Source of the DNA: Fidelibacterota bacterium
GTDB taxonomy: Bacteria > Marinisomatota > Marinisomatia > Marinisomatales > TCS56
Reading direction: 5' to 3'
NCBI GenBank assembly: GCA_030634675.1
Contig: DAOWAH010000108.1
Span: 1-6,222 of the forward strand
Length of the DNA: 6,222 nucleotides
The position numbers and the translations under genes are program-made. Position 1 is the stretch's first letter; each line of letters starts with the position of its first letter. Below, one piece after another: positions 1 through 6,222 of the stretch. Under the pieces are notes generated by a model. It saw nothing but the letters and a program-made list of their open reading frames with translations, was not told the origin of the DNA and searched no databases.

Positions 1-1638
1 CTGTATATTTTGATCCTTGGCCGCTGCTACTACGGCGGCACCAAGCGGATGTTCGCTATGCTGTTCCAGGCTGGCCGCCAACTGCAATATTTCTGATTCA
101 GGCATAACATCGTTCGGTTGGATTGTTACCAATCGGGGTTTTCCCTCGGTCAGAGTTCCGGTTTTATCCACAACCAATGTGTCAACCTTTTCCAGGATTT
201 CCAACGCTTCAGCATTTTTAATTAACACTCCAGCCAGGGCACCCCGTCCAGTGCCCACCATTATCGACATCGGTGTTGCCAAACCCAGGGCGCAAGGGCA
301 GGCAATAATCAGTACGGCTACTGCATTCACCAGTCCAAAAGCATAGGCTGGCTCCGGACCAAATAGACTCCAGATTATAAAGGTAATCAAACTGATTACT
401 ACTACCGCCGGAACAAAATAGGCTGCTACTTTATCCGCCAAACCCTGGATTGGGGCGCGACTGCGTTGTGCTTCACTGACCATTTTTACAATTTGTGCCA
501 ATAGAGTATCATTACCGACCCGCTGCGCTTTCATCACAAAACTGCCATTTCCATTTACGGTAGCGCCGGTGACGGTATCATCAATGCCCTTCCTAACCGG
601 AACAGGTTCTCCGGTCACCATGGATTCATCAACCGAACTGCTGCCTTCGACAATTACACCATCGACCGGGATTTTCTCTCCGGGGCGTACACGTAACAGA
701 TCATCGACCTGGACCTGCTCCAGGGGAACTTCAGTTATTGCACCTTCCGGACCTACCCGGCGGGCAGTTTTAGGCGCCAGACCTAATAAGGCTCTTATGG
801 CACTACCGGTTCGGTGGCGTGCCCGCAGTTCCAGAACCTGACCCAGCAATACCAGGGTAATTATTACTGCCGTTGCTTCGAAATAGACCGCGACATTGCC
901 GTCTGCATTGCGGAAAGCGGCTGGGAATAGATGTGGCCACAGATTGGCAACCAGGCTGAATCCGTAAGCGACCCCGGTTCCAATTGCGATCAAGGTGAAC
1001 ATGTTTAAACTGCGGTTCTTTACCGATTGCCAGCCCCGTTCGAAAAATGGAGCGCCAGCCCACAATACCACGGGAGTAGCCAGGAATAGTTCAATCCATT
1101 TTCGCCAGCCGCCCCAATCACCGGCAAATTCAAATAACATATCACCCATGGTAATTAGCAACAGTGGTATCGAGAGTAACATACTGACCCAGAAGCGGCG
1201 AGTCATATCAATCAACTCCGGATTCTCCTGATCATCTACGGCAATTTCACGCGGTTCCAGAGCCATACCACATTTAGGGCAAGCGCCTGGTTCAGGCTGT
1301 ACTATTTCCGGGTGCATTGGACAAGTATACTCAACTTCAATTTTTGGGATTGATGGCTCCAGTGGTTCCAATGCCATACCGCACTGGGAACATGTCCCCG
1401 GGCCGGATTGACGTACTTCAGGGTGCATCGGACAGGTGTAAATAACATCCTCAACCTGCTGGTGATTGTGCTGATGAGTATGACTATCCATCACGTTTGT
1501 ATCGGTATACTTTTGTGGATTTTTGGTGAAAGCGCTATGACAATGTTTAGAGCAAAATCCATATTCATGATTATTATAGGATGCAATTGCTATTGCCGAT
1601 TCACGTTCAACGGTCATACCACAGACAGGATCTTTCAT
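1..1638 (-). CDS. copA: Cu(I)-translocating P1B-type ATPase, N-terminal 546 residues (runs off the window)
   Basis: Inner-membrane ATPase expected to export Cu(I), possibly Ag(I), from the cytoplasm. The frame is open from 1641 to base 1 with no stop. Numbering from the ATG at 1638: YHS domain at about 2-45 (KDPVCGM, FCSKHC); His-rich linker near 53-59; two heavy-metal-binding domains at 67-92 and 104-129, each with YTCPMHPE and a CxxCGMALEP end; membrane helices near 149-169, 182-198, 212-234 and 252-270; actuator-domain TGE at 342-344; a helix pair ending in the CPC metal site at 447-449; phosphorylation motif DKTGT with Asp491; and SEHPLG at 528-533. CPC indicates subgroup P1B-1. No N-terminal HMA domain is present. 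The rest of the ATP-binding domain, the hinge motif and the last two helices lie outside the window. An AGGAG is 6 bases before the ATG at 1638 but only 3 before the one at 1641, so 1638 is preferred. Family is certain; the metal is inferred. Confidence 0.95.
   Translation of the reverse strand, partial: MKDPVCGMTVERESAIAIASYNNHEYGFCSKHCHSAFTKNPQKYTDTNVMDSHTHQHNHQQVEDVIYTCPMHPEVRQSGPGTCSQCGMALEPLEPSIPKIEVEYTCPMHPEIVQPEPGACPKCGMALEPREIAVDDQENPELIDMTRRFWVSMLLSIPLLLITMGDMLFEFAGDWGGWRKWIELFLATPVVLWAGAPFFERGWQSVKNRSLNMFTLIAIGTGVAYGFSLVANLWPHLFPAAFRNADGNVAVYFEATAVIITLVLLGQVLELRARHRTGSAIRALLGLAPKTARRVGPEGAITEVPLEQVQVDDLLRVRPGEKIPVDGVIVEGSSSVDESMVTGEPVPVRKGIDDTVTGATVNGNGSFVMKAQRVGNDTLLAQIVKMVSEAQRSRAPIQGLADKVAAYFVPAVVVISLITFIIWSLFGPEPAYAFGLVNAVAVLIIACPCALGLATPMSIMVGTGRGALAGVLIKNAEALEILEKVDTLVVDKTGTLTEGKPRLVTIQPNDVMPESEILQLAASLEQHSEHPLGAAVVAAAKDQNIQ
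1252..1440 (-). repeat. Tandem heavy-metal-binding domain (YTCPMHPE) duplication within copA
   Basis: Two copies of a 26-residue Cys/His module start 37 codons (111 bases) apart, at 1363-1440 and 1252-1329. Both begin YTCPMHPE, carry a second Cys pair ([10 protein letters not shown] in the first, [10 protein letters not shown] in the second) and share a Pro-Gly turn before it. Each has the Cys, His and Met needed to bind a soft metal ion. Many third codon positions differ between copies, so the duplication is old rather than recent. This protein-domain repeat probably delivers or senses metal at the N-terminus of the ATPase in place of the usual HMA domains. Confidence 0.85.
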
Positions 1639-1721
1639 CATTCACTCCTGGTTATTTTTAGATAATCAAAGGTCGGAAAGATTCTGCTCATTTGTAGCAG
1701 TCGATTTTCAAGATTCATCAT
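1638..1721 (-). CDS. Possible 27-residue ORF translationally coupled to copA
   Basis: An ATG-ATG start at 1721 opens a 27-codon frame that ends in TGA at 1640-1638. An AAGG lies 7 bases before the ATG, a good spacing, and an in-frame TAG sits two codons upstream, so the start is well bounded. The stop shares bases with the copA start region: ATGA with the ATG at 1641, or TGATG with the ATG at 1638. Either arrangement is typical of translational coupling. The product begins [10 protein letters not shown], has three Met but no Cys or His, and shows no signal peptide or membrane helix. I do not recognise it. It could be a leader peptide that meters copA translation, a small protein, or a chance ORF. 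The start site and overlap support it; the short length counts against it. Confidence 0.4.
   Translation of the reverse strand: MMNLENRLLQMSRIFPTFDYLKITRSE
1645..1649 (-). promoter_or_regulatory. Ribosome binding site of copA
   Basis: On the minus strand AGGAG precedes two adjacent ATG codons. It lies 3 bases from the ATG at 1641 and 6 bases from the ATG at 1638. The longer spacing is the more usual, so this site decides the start in favour of 1638. It also lies inside the last codons of the 27-codon upstream ORF, so ribosomes finishing that ORF would pass over it. Confidence 0.7.
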
Positions 1722-1740
1722 TTTCTAACCTTATTTCCGA
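1673..1740 (-). promoter_or_regulatory. Possible RNA leader structure before copA: long-range inverted repeat enclosing a small hairpin
   Basis: On the transcribed strand TCGGAAA (1740-1734) is the exact reverse complement of TTTCCGA (1679-1673), 54 bases apart. Between them CTGCT (1700-1696) and AGCAG (1688-1684) form a 5-bp stem with a 7-base loop. If folded, the outer stem would enclose the ribosome site and start of the 27-codon ORF and end about 23 bases before the copA AGGAG. No run of U follows the hairpin, so it does not look like an intrinsic terminator. The stems are short and could be chance. Confidence 0.25.
1729..1732 (-). promoter_or_regulatory. Candidate ribosome binding site for the 27-codon ORF
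   Basis: AAGG on the minus strand, 7 bases before the ATG at 1721. The spacing is near optimal, but a four-base match can occur by chance in an A-rich stretch. Confidence 0.4.
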
Positions 1741-1752
1741 TCTAATTTCACT

Positions 1753-1779
1753 TTCTGTGGTGATCTGATCGTTACAGAA
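1753..1779. promoter_or_regulatory. Inverted repeat TTCTGT-N15-ACAGAA, possible operator
   Basis: Perfect 6-bp arms at 1753-1758 and 1774-1779, separated by 15 bases that contain two GATC tetramers. The dyad lies in the gap between the regulator gene and copA, where an operator for the copper-responsive regulator would be expected. It has no T-run on either side, so it is a poor terminator. A 6-bp dyad in 164 bases is weak statistical evidence. Confidence 0.22.
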
Positions 1780-1799
1780 TTATTGTTGATATGTGTAAC
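1771..1799 (-). promoter_or_regulatory. Candidate copA promoter: GTTACA-N17-TGTAAC dyad
   Basis: Read on the minus strand, GTTACA (1799-1794) is followed after exactly 17 bases by TGTAAC (1776-1771). Each hexamer matches the sigma-70 consensus (TTGACA, TATAAT) at four of six positions, with the ideal spacer. Because the two hexamers are reverse complements, the element is also a dyad that a dimeric regulator could use. Transcription would start near 1764, giving a leader of about 125 bases before copA and about 43 before the small ORF. If the organism is a Bacteroidota its main promoters would differ from this consensus, which lowers confidence. Confidence 0.22.
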
Positions 1800-1805
1800 A
1801 TTTAA

Positions 1806-2384
1806 TTATTGACCTATTTTATCCAGTGTTTTTCTGGTCTGGGTGCGTAATGATTTAAAATGCGTGGGACTCATTCCGGTGACCTTTTTAAATTGATTTG
1901 ACAGGTGTTGAACACTACTATATCCCAGACGGTAGGCCGTTTCAGATAAAGTCAGTTCATCATAGATCAGTAGCTCCTTTACTCGTTCAATCTTCTGTAG
2001 AATGAAGTATTTCTCGATGGTAATGCTTTCAACCGCTGAAAACAGGGAGCTCAGGTAGGAATAATCGTGATTCAGTCGGCGAGCCAGATAATCAGAAAGG
2101 TTCACGGACAAAGATTCCAATTGATCCTGATATATTAGTTCAATTATCAGTGTTTTTATTGTTTCAATTATCTTGGCAGATTTTTCAATCAGCAATTCAA
2201 AACCATTTTTTTCTAAAACCTGGCTAATCCTATTGATATCAACTTGCTCAACAGGATGATCCAGTTTTGCAATACCAAGTTGTTCGACAGTAGCTTGATA
2301 GCCTAGTTTTGCCAATTCTTCACTGACAACTTTTAGGCAGCGGGGACACACCATGTTTTTGATTCTTAGAATAGTTGTTGCCAT
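1806..2384 (-). CDS. HMA-domain / AraC-type helix-turn-helix fusion regulator
   Basis: A 192-residue cytosolic protein, probably a copper-responsive transcription factor. Residues 4-66 resemble a heavy-metal-associated (ferredoxin-like) domain whose first loop carries MVCPRC, an MxCxxC site with Cys13 and Cys16, the arrangement that binds Cu(I) in Atx1/CopZ-type domains. After a helical linker (about 67-92), residues 93-180 form an AraC/XylS DNA-binding domain: a first helix-turn-helix near 95-120, the connecting helix IERVKELLIYDELTLSETAY, then a second helix-turn-helix with YRLGYSSVQHLSNQFKKVTGM at about 151-171, close to the family signature. It has no arabinose-type cupin domain. The Met1 start is preferred because the first HMA strand begins at about residue 4, before the next Met at 11. 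It lies 6 bases after cusA, suggesting co-transcription. DNA-binding class is certain; metal sensing and targets are inferred from the fusion and the neighbours. Confidence 0.88.
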   Translation of the reverse strand: MATTILRIKNMVCPRCLKVVSEELAKLGYQATVEQLGIAKLDHPVEQVDINRISQVLEKNGFELLIEKSAKIIETIKTLIIELIYQDQLESLSVNLSDYLARRLNHDYSYLSSLFSAVESITIEKYFILQKIERVKELLIYDELTLSETAYRLGYSSVQHLSNQFKKVTGMSPTHFKSLRTQTRKTLDKIGQ

Positions 2385-2386
2385 AT

Positions 2387-2397
2387 TCCTTTATCCT
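2387..2397 (-). promoter_or_regulatory. Ribosome binding region of the HMA-AraC gene, overlapping the cusA stop
   Basis: Two purine-rich cores precede the ATG at 2384: AGGA at 2397-2394, 9 bases away and inside the last cusA codons, and AAGGA at 2391-2387, only 2 bases away. The farther one has the more usable spacing. Both straddle the cusA stop codon, so translation of the regulator is probably coupled to the end of cusA. Confidence 0.5.
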
Positions 2398-5300
2398 GAG
2401 CGATTTTCTTTATTAACACGCCGTTCAGCCAAAGTCGAATACAAGATCGGTACTACAAAAGTGGTCAGAATAACAAATACCATTCCTCCAAATGAAGGGA
2501 TAGCCATTGGCACCATCACATCCGAGCCACGTCCGGTTGAAGTCAGTACCGGTATTAAAGCCAGAATAGTAGTGGCGGCCGTCATCATGGCCGGACGCAC
2601 CCGCCGTGTACCGGCGAATATTGTTGCCTCTCGCACTTCCTTAATGGTTCGTGGTTTACGTTTCGCAAAACTTTGGTCCAGGTAGGTACTTATGATCACC
2701 CCGTTATCACTGGCGATACCGAACAAAGCCAGGAAACCGACCCACACTGCGACACTGAGATTGACCGGGTGAATCTGGAATAATCCTCTGATGTCGATAC
2801 CTGCCAGACTGAAATTCAGAAACCAATCCTGGCCGTACAGCCAGAGCATGGTGAAACCTCCGGCCCAGGCTACCATGATTCCGGAAAATACTATCGCGGT
2901 CGTCGACGCCCGGCGAAATTGCAGATAGAGGATCATGAATATGGCAAATAATGCCAGCGGTAGAATTATTCTCAGTTTTTTCATGGCTCGTATTTGATTT
3001 TCATAAGAACCGGCAAAATTATAGCTGACTCCAGCGGGGATAACGAGCTCACCATTGTCAATCTTCATCTGTAAAAAGCGCTGAGTCTGCTCGACAACGT
3101 CAACCTCAGCCCAGCCTTCTTTTTTATCAAACAGAACATAGCCGATCAGGAAGGTATCTTCGCTTTTGATGACCTGCGGTCCGCGCACATAATTGATTTG
3201 TGCCAGTTGACCAATCGGAATTTGGGCACCATCGTTGGCCGGAACCAGGATATCGGTCAAAGATTCGATTGTCCCCCGTAACTCGCGTAAATATCGCACT
3301 CTGACCGGATACCGTTCGCGTCCTTCAACCGTCGTCGTGATCTGTTTGCCACCAATGGCGACTTCGATCACATCCTGTACCCGTTTCAAAGGAATTCCGT
3401 AGCGGGCAATTGCCCGGCGGTCAATCTCTATCTCCAGATAGGGTTTACCAACGATCCGGTCTGCGAATACTGCAGCCGCTTCGACTGAAGGTACTTCTTT
3501 AAGGAATCGCTCAAGATCCAGACCTACTTTCTCAATCGTTTCCAGGTTCGGTCCCTTGACCTTGATTCCCATCGGCGCACGCATTCCACTTTGCAGCATC
3601 ACGATCCGGGCTGAGATCGGTTGCAACCGGGGCGCTGAAGTGGTGCCGGGGATCCGGGCCACCTTCACTAGTTCGTCCCAGATATCCCGGTTGGTTCGAA
3701 TATGATCGCGCCACTGCCGGAAAGGTTTACCGTGCTGGTCAGGAATCAATTCATGGTTTTGATCGCGAAAAAATTCGCCATTGCTGTCAACCTTGAATGT
3801 TAAGCGATTGCCATCTGCATCGGTTATATATTCCGATTTATAATTAACCACCGTTTCGATCATCGAGATCGGTGCCGGATCCAACGGCGTTTCGGCCCGC
3901 CCCAATTTGCCAACCACCATCTCAACTTCCGGCACTGTGTAAAGCGCACGGTCCAGCAGGCTCAAGACATCGGTGGCCTCTTCAATCCCGGCGTGGGGCA
4001 TGGTGGTGGGCATGTATAGAAATGAGCCTTCATCCAGAGGCGGCATGAATTCCTTGCCGAGACCCGGAAAATTATGCGTTAAACTCTGATATACCTGGTT
4101 CGATTTCATGAAATTCGGCAGGAAGCCGGTCAGATTACCGAAACCCAGCCAGGCAGTGAATCCGATTATAATCAATAATCCCGGGACTGACATAGCAAGG
4201 ATTTTATGATCCAATGCTTGGCGCAGTAAACGGGGATAAACCCGGGTAAAAAGCATTATCACACCCATGACTACAGTCAACAACAATGCTACAAAACCTG
4301 CATTAGCCCACCAACTGCGGTCATACCCCAGGGGTGCCCAGGTACCAGCCAGTATGGCTCCCACCAGAACTATTGCAAATAGATTGACCGCAATAGGTAT
4401 TTTTTCATTGACAGTGGTCTTGATGTATCGCTTTATAAATGGGAACACACCGAAGGCAATTACAATAACGCCCATCCACCACTTGACAACAAACATAATC
4501 ACAAAACCAATCAGGATTGTCAGTCCATTGAGAATTTGCTTCAAGCGTTTACTTTTCACCTTGCTGCCATATAACACATGCGCCAGTGGTGGCAGGACTG
4601 TAAGAGCAATAATGACCGAGGAAATCAATGCGAAGGTTTTGGTATAGGCCAGCGGTTTGAATAATTTACCTTCCGCTGCTTCCATGGTGAACACTGGTAA
4701 AAAACTCACTACCGTAGTAGAAACGGCGGTCAAGACTGCTCCACCAACCTCTGAAGCGGCCCGGAATAATACGTTTAGTTTGTTCTCATCCTCACTGGCC
4801 TGATCGAGATGTCTTAACATGTTTTCCGAAACCACGATTCCCATGTCCACGATCGTTCCAATGGCAATTGCTATTCCCGATAGCGCAACAATATTGGCCT
4901 CTACGCCGAACATTTTCATCCCGATGAATACCATTAATACCGTCAGGGGCAGTAAGCCGGTGATAAGCAGGGATGTTTTCAGGTGCATCACCATCAGCAG
5001 AATTACGATTATCGTGATCAGGATCTCATCGCGCAGGGCGTGATTCAAAGTACCGAGGGTTTCGTAAATCAATCCGGTGCGATCATAAAACGGGACGATT
5101 GTGACCTGTGAAGTGCGGCCGTCCGGTAAAGTTTTGGATGGCAACCCCGGGCTTATTTCCTCGATCTTGGCTTTTATATTTTTAATCGTTGCCAACGGAT
5201 TTTCGCCATAACGTACGACTACTACGCCGCCGACCACTTCGGTCCCTTCCTTATCCAGCACGCCCCGCCGCAAGGCCGGTCCCAGCACGACACTGGCCAC

Positions 5301-6158
5301 ATCCTTGATATAGATGGGAACATTATCGACCGACTTGATGACTGTGTACTCAATATCTTCCAGCGACTTAATAAATCCCAGGCCACGAACAACATATTCC
5401 ACCCGGTTGACTTCAATCGTCCGGGCGCCCACATCCAGATTTGAATTGCGAACAGCCTGAAAGATCTCGGTTAAACGGATTCCATGTTCCCGCATCGCAG
5501 CCGGATCAACATCAATCTGGTATTCCTTGATATGTCCACCAATCGATGCCGCTTCTGAAACGCCATCCGCTGACTGCAGGGCATAGCGCACATACCAGTC
5601 TTGAATTGAGCGCAGTTCCTGCAAATCCCAACCACCGGCGGGGTTGCCGTCTTCATCACGACCTTCCAGGGTGTACCAGTAGACCTGTCCCAAAGCGGTG
5701 GCATCCGGTCCCAAACCAGGCTGGACACCGGGCGGCAAGGTGCCGGATGGTAATGAATTCAGTTTTTCCAGTATCCGGCTGCGGGTCCAGTAAAATTCAG
5801 CCTGTTCTTTGAAAATAACATAGATGGTAGAAAATCCGAACATAGAATAGGAGCGGATCGTTTTCACTTCCGGCAAGCCTAAAAGGGCTACCGTCAGCGG
5901 ATAAGATATCTGGTCTTCCACATCCTGAGGTGAACGTCCCATCCATTTGGTGAAAACGATTTGCTGATTTTCACCAATGTCAGGGATGGCATCCACCGGG
6001 ACCGGGTCACGGGGCAGACCGGGCAGATCCCAATCGAAGGGCGCCACGATGATGCCCCAGCCGATCAGCGCCAGCAGTACCATAGCGACGATCAGCTTAT
6101 TCTCGATGCAGTATTTAATAATTCGGTCCAGCACGGACAAGCGCTCAATATCATTCAT
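2391..6158 (-). CDS. cusA: CusA/CzcA-family heavy-metal efflux RND transporter, enlarged
   Basis: Proton-driven inner-membrane pump expected to work as a trimer with a periplasmic adaptor and an outer-membrane channel, expelling Cu(I)/Ag(I). It has 1255 residues; E. coli CusA has about 1047. First helix at about 22-40, then the porter-domain start VDAIPDI (55-61). Helices 2-6 span 378-529, with helix 4 GIAIAIGTIVDMG holding Asp438, equivalent to the essential acid of HME-RND pumps. The single acid here resembles CusA rather than CzcA, which has two. The second half starts with a helix near 653-673, followed by KEFMPPLDEGSFLYMP (702-717), ARIVML (850-855) and the last helices from 1063. Extra material lies at about 535-640 (four hydrophobic segments), 776-815 (hydrophilic) and 1108-1132. 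Met854 probably matches a copper-site Met of CusA; I could not place the other two. The start codon lacks a clear ribosome site but overlaps the upstream gene, suggesting coupling. Family certain; Cu/Ag inferred from neighbours. Confidence 0.96.
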   Translation of the reverse strand: MNDIERLSVLDRIIKYCIENKLIVAMVLLALIGWGIIVAPFDWDLPGLPRDPVPVDAIPDIGENQQIVFTKWMGRSPQDVEDQISYPLTVALLGLPEVKTIRSYSMFGFSTIYVIFKEQAEFYWTRSRILEKLNSLPSGTLPPGVQPGLGPDATALGQVYWYTLEGRDEDGNPAGGWDLQELRSIQDWYVRYALQSADGVSEAASIGGHIKEYQIDVDPAAMREHGIRLTEIFQAVRNSNLDVGARTIEVNRVEYVVRGLGFIKSLEDIEYTVIKSVDNVPIYIKDVASVVLGPALRRGVLDKEGTEVVGGVVVVRYGENPLATIKNIKAKIEEISPGLPSKTLPDGRTSQVTIVPFYDRTGLIYETLGTLNHALRDEILITIIVILLMVMHLKTSLLITGLLPLTVLMVFIGMKMFGVEANIVALSGIAIAIGTIVDMGIVVSENMLRHLDQASEDENKLNVLFRAASEVGGAVLTAVSTTVVSFLPVFTMEAAEGKLFKPLAYTKTFALISSVIIALTVLPPLAHVLYGSKVKSKRLKQILNGLTILIGFVIMFVVKWWMGVIVIAFGVFPFIKRYIKTTVNEKIPIAVNLFAIVLVGAILAGTWAPLGYDRSWWANAGFVALLLTVVMGVIMLFTRVYPRLLRQALDHKILAMSVPGLLIIIGFTAWLGFGNLTGFLPNFMKSNQVYQSLTHNFPGLGKEFMPPLDEGSFLYMPTTMPHAGIEEATDVLSLLDRALYTVPEVEMVVGKLGRAETPLDPAPISMIETVVNYKSEYITDADGNRLTFKVDSNGEFFRDQNHELIPDQHGKPFRQWRDHIRTNRDIWDELVKVARIPGTTSAPRLQPISARIVMLQSGMRAPMGIKVKGPNLETIEKVGLDLERFLKEVPSVEAAAVFADRIVGKPYLEIEIDRRAIARYGIPLKRVQDVIEVAIGGKQITTTVEGRERYPVRVRYLRELRGTIESLTDILVPANDGAQIPIGQLAQINYVRGPQVIKSEDTFLIGYVLFDKKEGWAEVDVVEQTQRFLQMKIDNGELVIPAGVSYNFAGSYENQIRAMKKLRIILPLALFAIFMILYLQFRRASTTAIVFSGIMVAWAGGFTMLWLYGQDWFLNFSLAGIDIRGLFQIHPVNLSVAVWVGFLALFGIASDNGVIISTYLDQSFAKRKPRTIKEVREATIFAGTRRVRPAMMTAATTILALIPVLTSTGRGSDVMVPMAIPSFGGMVFVILTTFVVPILYSTLAERRVNKENRSG

Positions 6159-6222
6159 GGCTGTCGTGTCCCGGCATTGAATTCATGGCCATGGTTGGTT
6201 TCAGTTCCGATTTGACTTCACC
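6151..6222 (-). CDS. C-terminal end of an upstream gene, probably a CusB-type periplasmic adaptor (partial)
   Basis: The only open minus-strand frame entering from the right edge gives 23 residues and a TGA at 6153-6151. It overlaps the start of cusA by 8 bases in a different frame. The tail is hydrophilic and rich in Met and His (TMAMNSMPGHDSHE at the end), as in exposed metal-binding tails of copper proteins. In HME-RND operons the gene just before cusA is usually the membrane-fusion adaptor cusB. No adaptor domain is visible here, so the identity rests on position and tail composition. A CusF-like or other small periplasmic metal protein is the main alternative. Confidence 0.55.
   Translation of the reverse strand, partial: GEVKSELKPTMAMNSMPGHDSHE

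Noticed and set aside
17..841. Plus-strand ORFs at 17-346 and 569-841
   Set aside because: Antisense to conserved copA motifs (CPC, DKTGT and TGE regions); no recognisable domains or ribosome sites.
535..841. A frameshift or pseudogene in copA, since no full-length minus-strand ORF with both ends lies in 1-1641
   Set aside because: Direct translation of the minus strand from 1641 to 1 is open for all 547 codons. The gene is only cut by the window edge.
803..1063. 86-codon minus-strand ORF
   Set aside because: It lies wholly inside copA in another frame. The copA frame encodes continuous P-type ATPase sequence through this stretch, while the ORF product is low-complexity and unrecognisable.
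1408..1665. 85-codon plus-strand ORF with hydrophobic stretches
   Set aside because: It is antisense to the copA N-terminus, where the YHS and YTCPMHPE modules are unmistakable. Its hydrophobic look comes from the complement of those codons.
1753..1799. Intrinsic terminator after the regulator gene
   Set aside because: The dyads have only 6-bp arms with loops of 15 or more bases and are not followed by a T-run on the minus strand, so termination is not supported.
2353..2685. 110-codon plus-strand ORF across the regulator-cusA junction
   Set aside because: It is antisense to the conserved last helices of CusA and to the start of the regulator, and its product matches nothing I recognise.
4267..4647. 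126-codon plus-strand ORF, the longest on that strand
   Set aside because: It is antisense to the membrane insertion of CusA. I considered whether it might explain the insertion, but the CusA frame there codes for clear hydrophobic helices and the ORF product shows no family features.
5222..5812. Overlapping ORFs at 5222-5434, 5471-5728 and 5546-5812
   Set aside because: All are alternative-frame shadows of the CusA first periplasmic region, which is conserved and uninterrupted.

Overview
The window is a metal-efflux locus, almost certainly for Cu(I)/Ag(I). Every gene is on the minus strand, so transcription runs from base 6222 towards base 1. In that order it holds: the last 23 codons of an upstream gene, probably a CusB-type periplasmic adaptor (6151-6222); a complete CusA/CzcA-family RND pump of 1255 residues (2391-6158); a complete 192-residue regulator joining an HMA-like metal-binding domain to an AraC helix-turn-helix (1806-2384); a 164-base gap with short dyads and a 27-codon ORF (1638-1721); and the first two thirds of a CPC-type P1B copper ATPase, copA (1638 down to base 1, cut by the window edge).

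The genes are tightly packed. The presumed cusB overlaps cusA by 8 bases, cusA and the regulator are 6 bases apart, and the small ORF overlaps the first copA ATG in an ATGA junction. The gap between the regulator and copA is the only place in the window where a separate promoter or leader could sit. No strong intrinsic terminator is visible there.

Inferred working model: the P-type ATPase moves Cu(I) from cytoplasm to periplasm. The RND pump, with its adaptor and an outer-membrane channel outside the window, moves it from periplasm or inner membrane to the exterior. The HMA-AraC protein is a plausible cytosolic copper-responsive regulator of both.

The organism is a Gram-negative bacterium, since it encodes an RND pump. 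Base composition looks intermediate, somewhat below 50% GC. The enlarged CusA, the short HMA-AraC regulator and the ATPase with YHS plus tandem YTCPMHPE domains resemble copper loci of Bacteroidota and neighbouring FCB-type phyla. That placement is inferred from family architecture only.

I found no wholly unknown system. The least ordinary parts are the small coupled ORF and possible RNA structure before copA, the large membrane insertion in CusA, and the contrast between an ATPase that lacks an HMA domain and a regulator that has one. There are no tRNA or rRNA genes, CRISPR arrays or insertion sequences.
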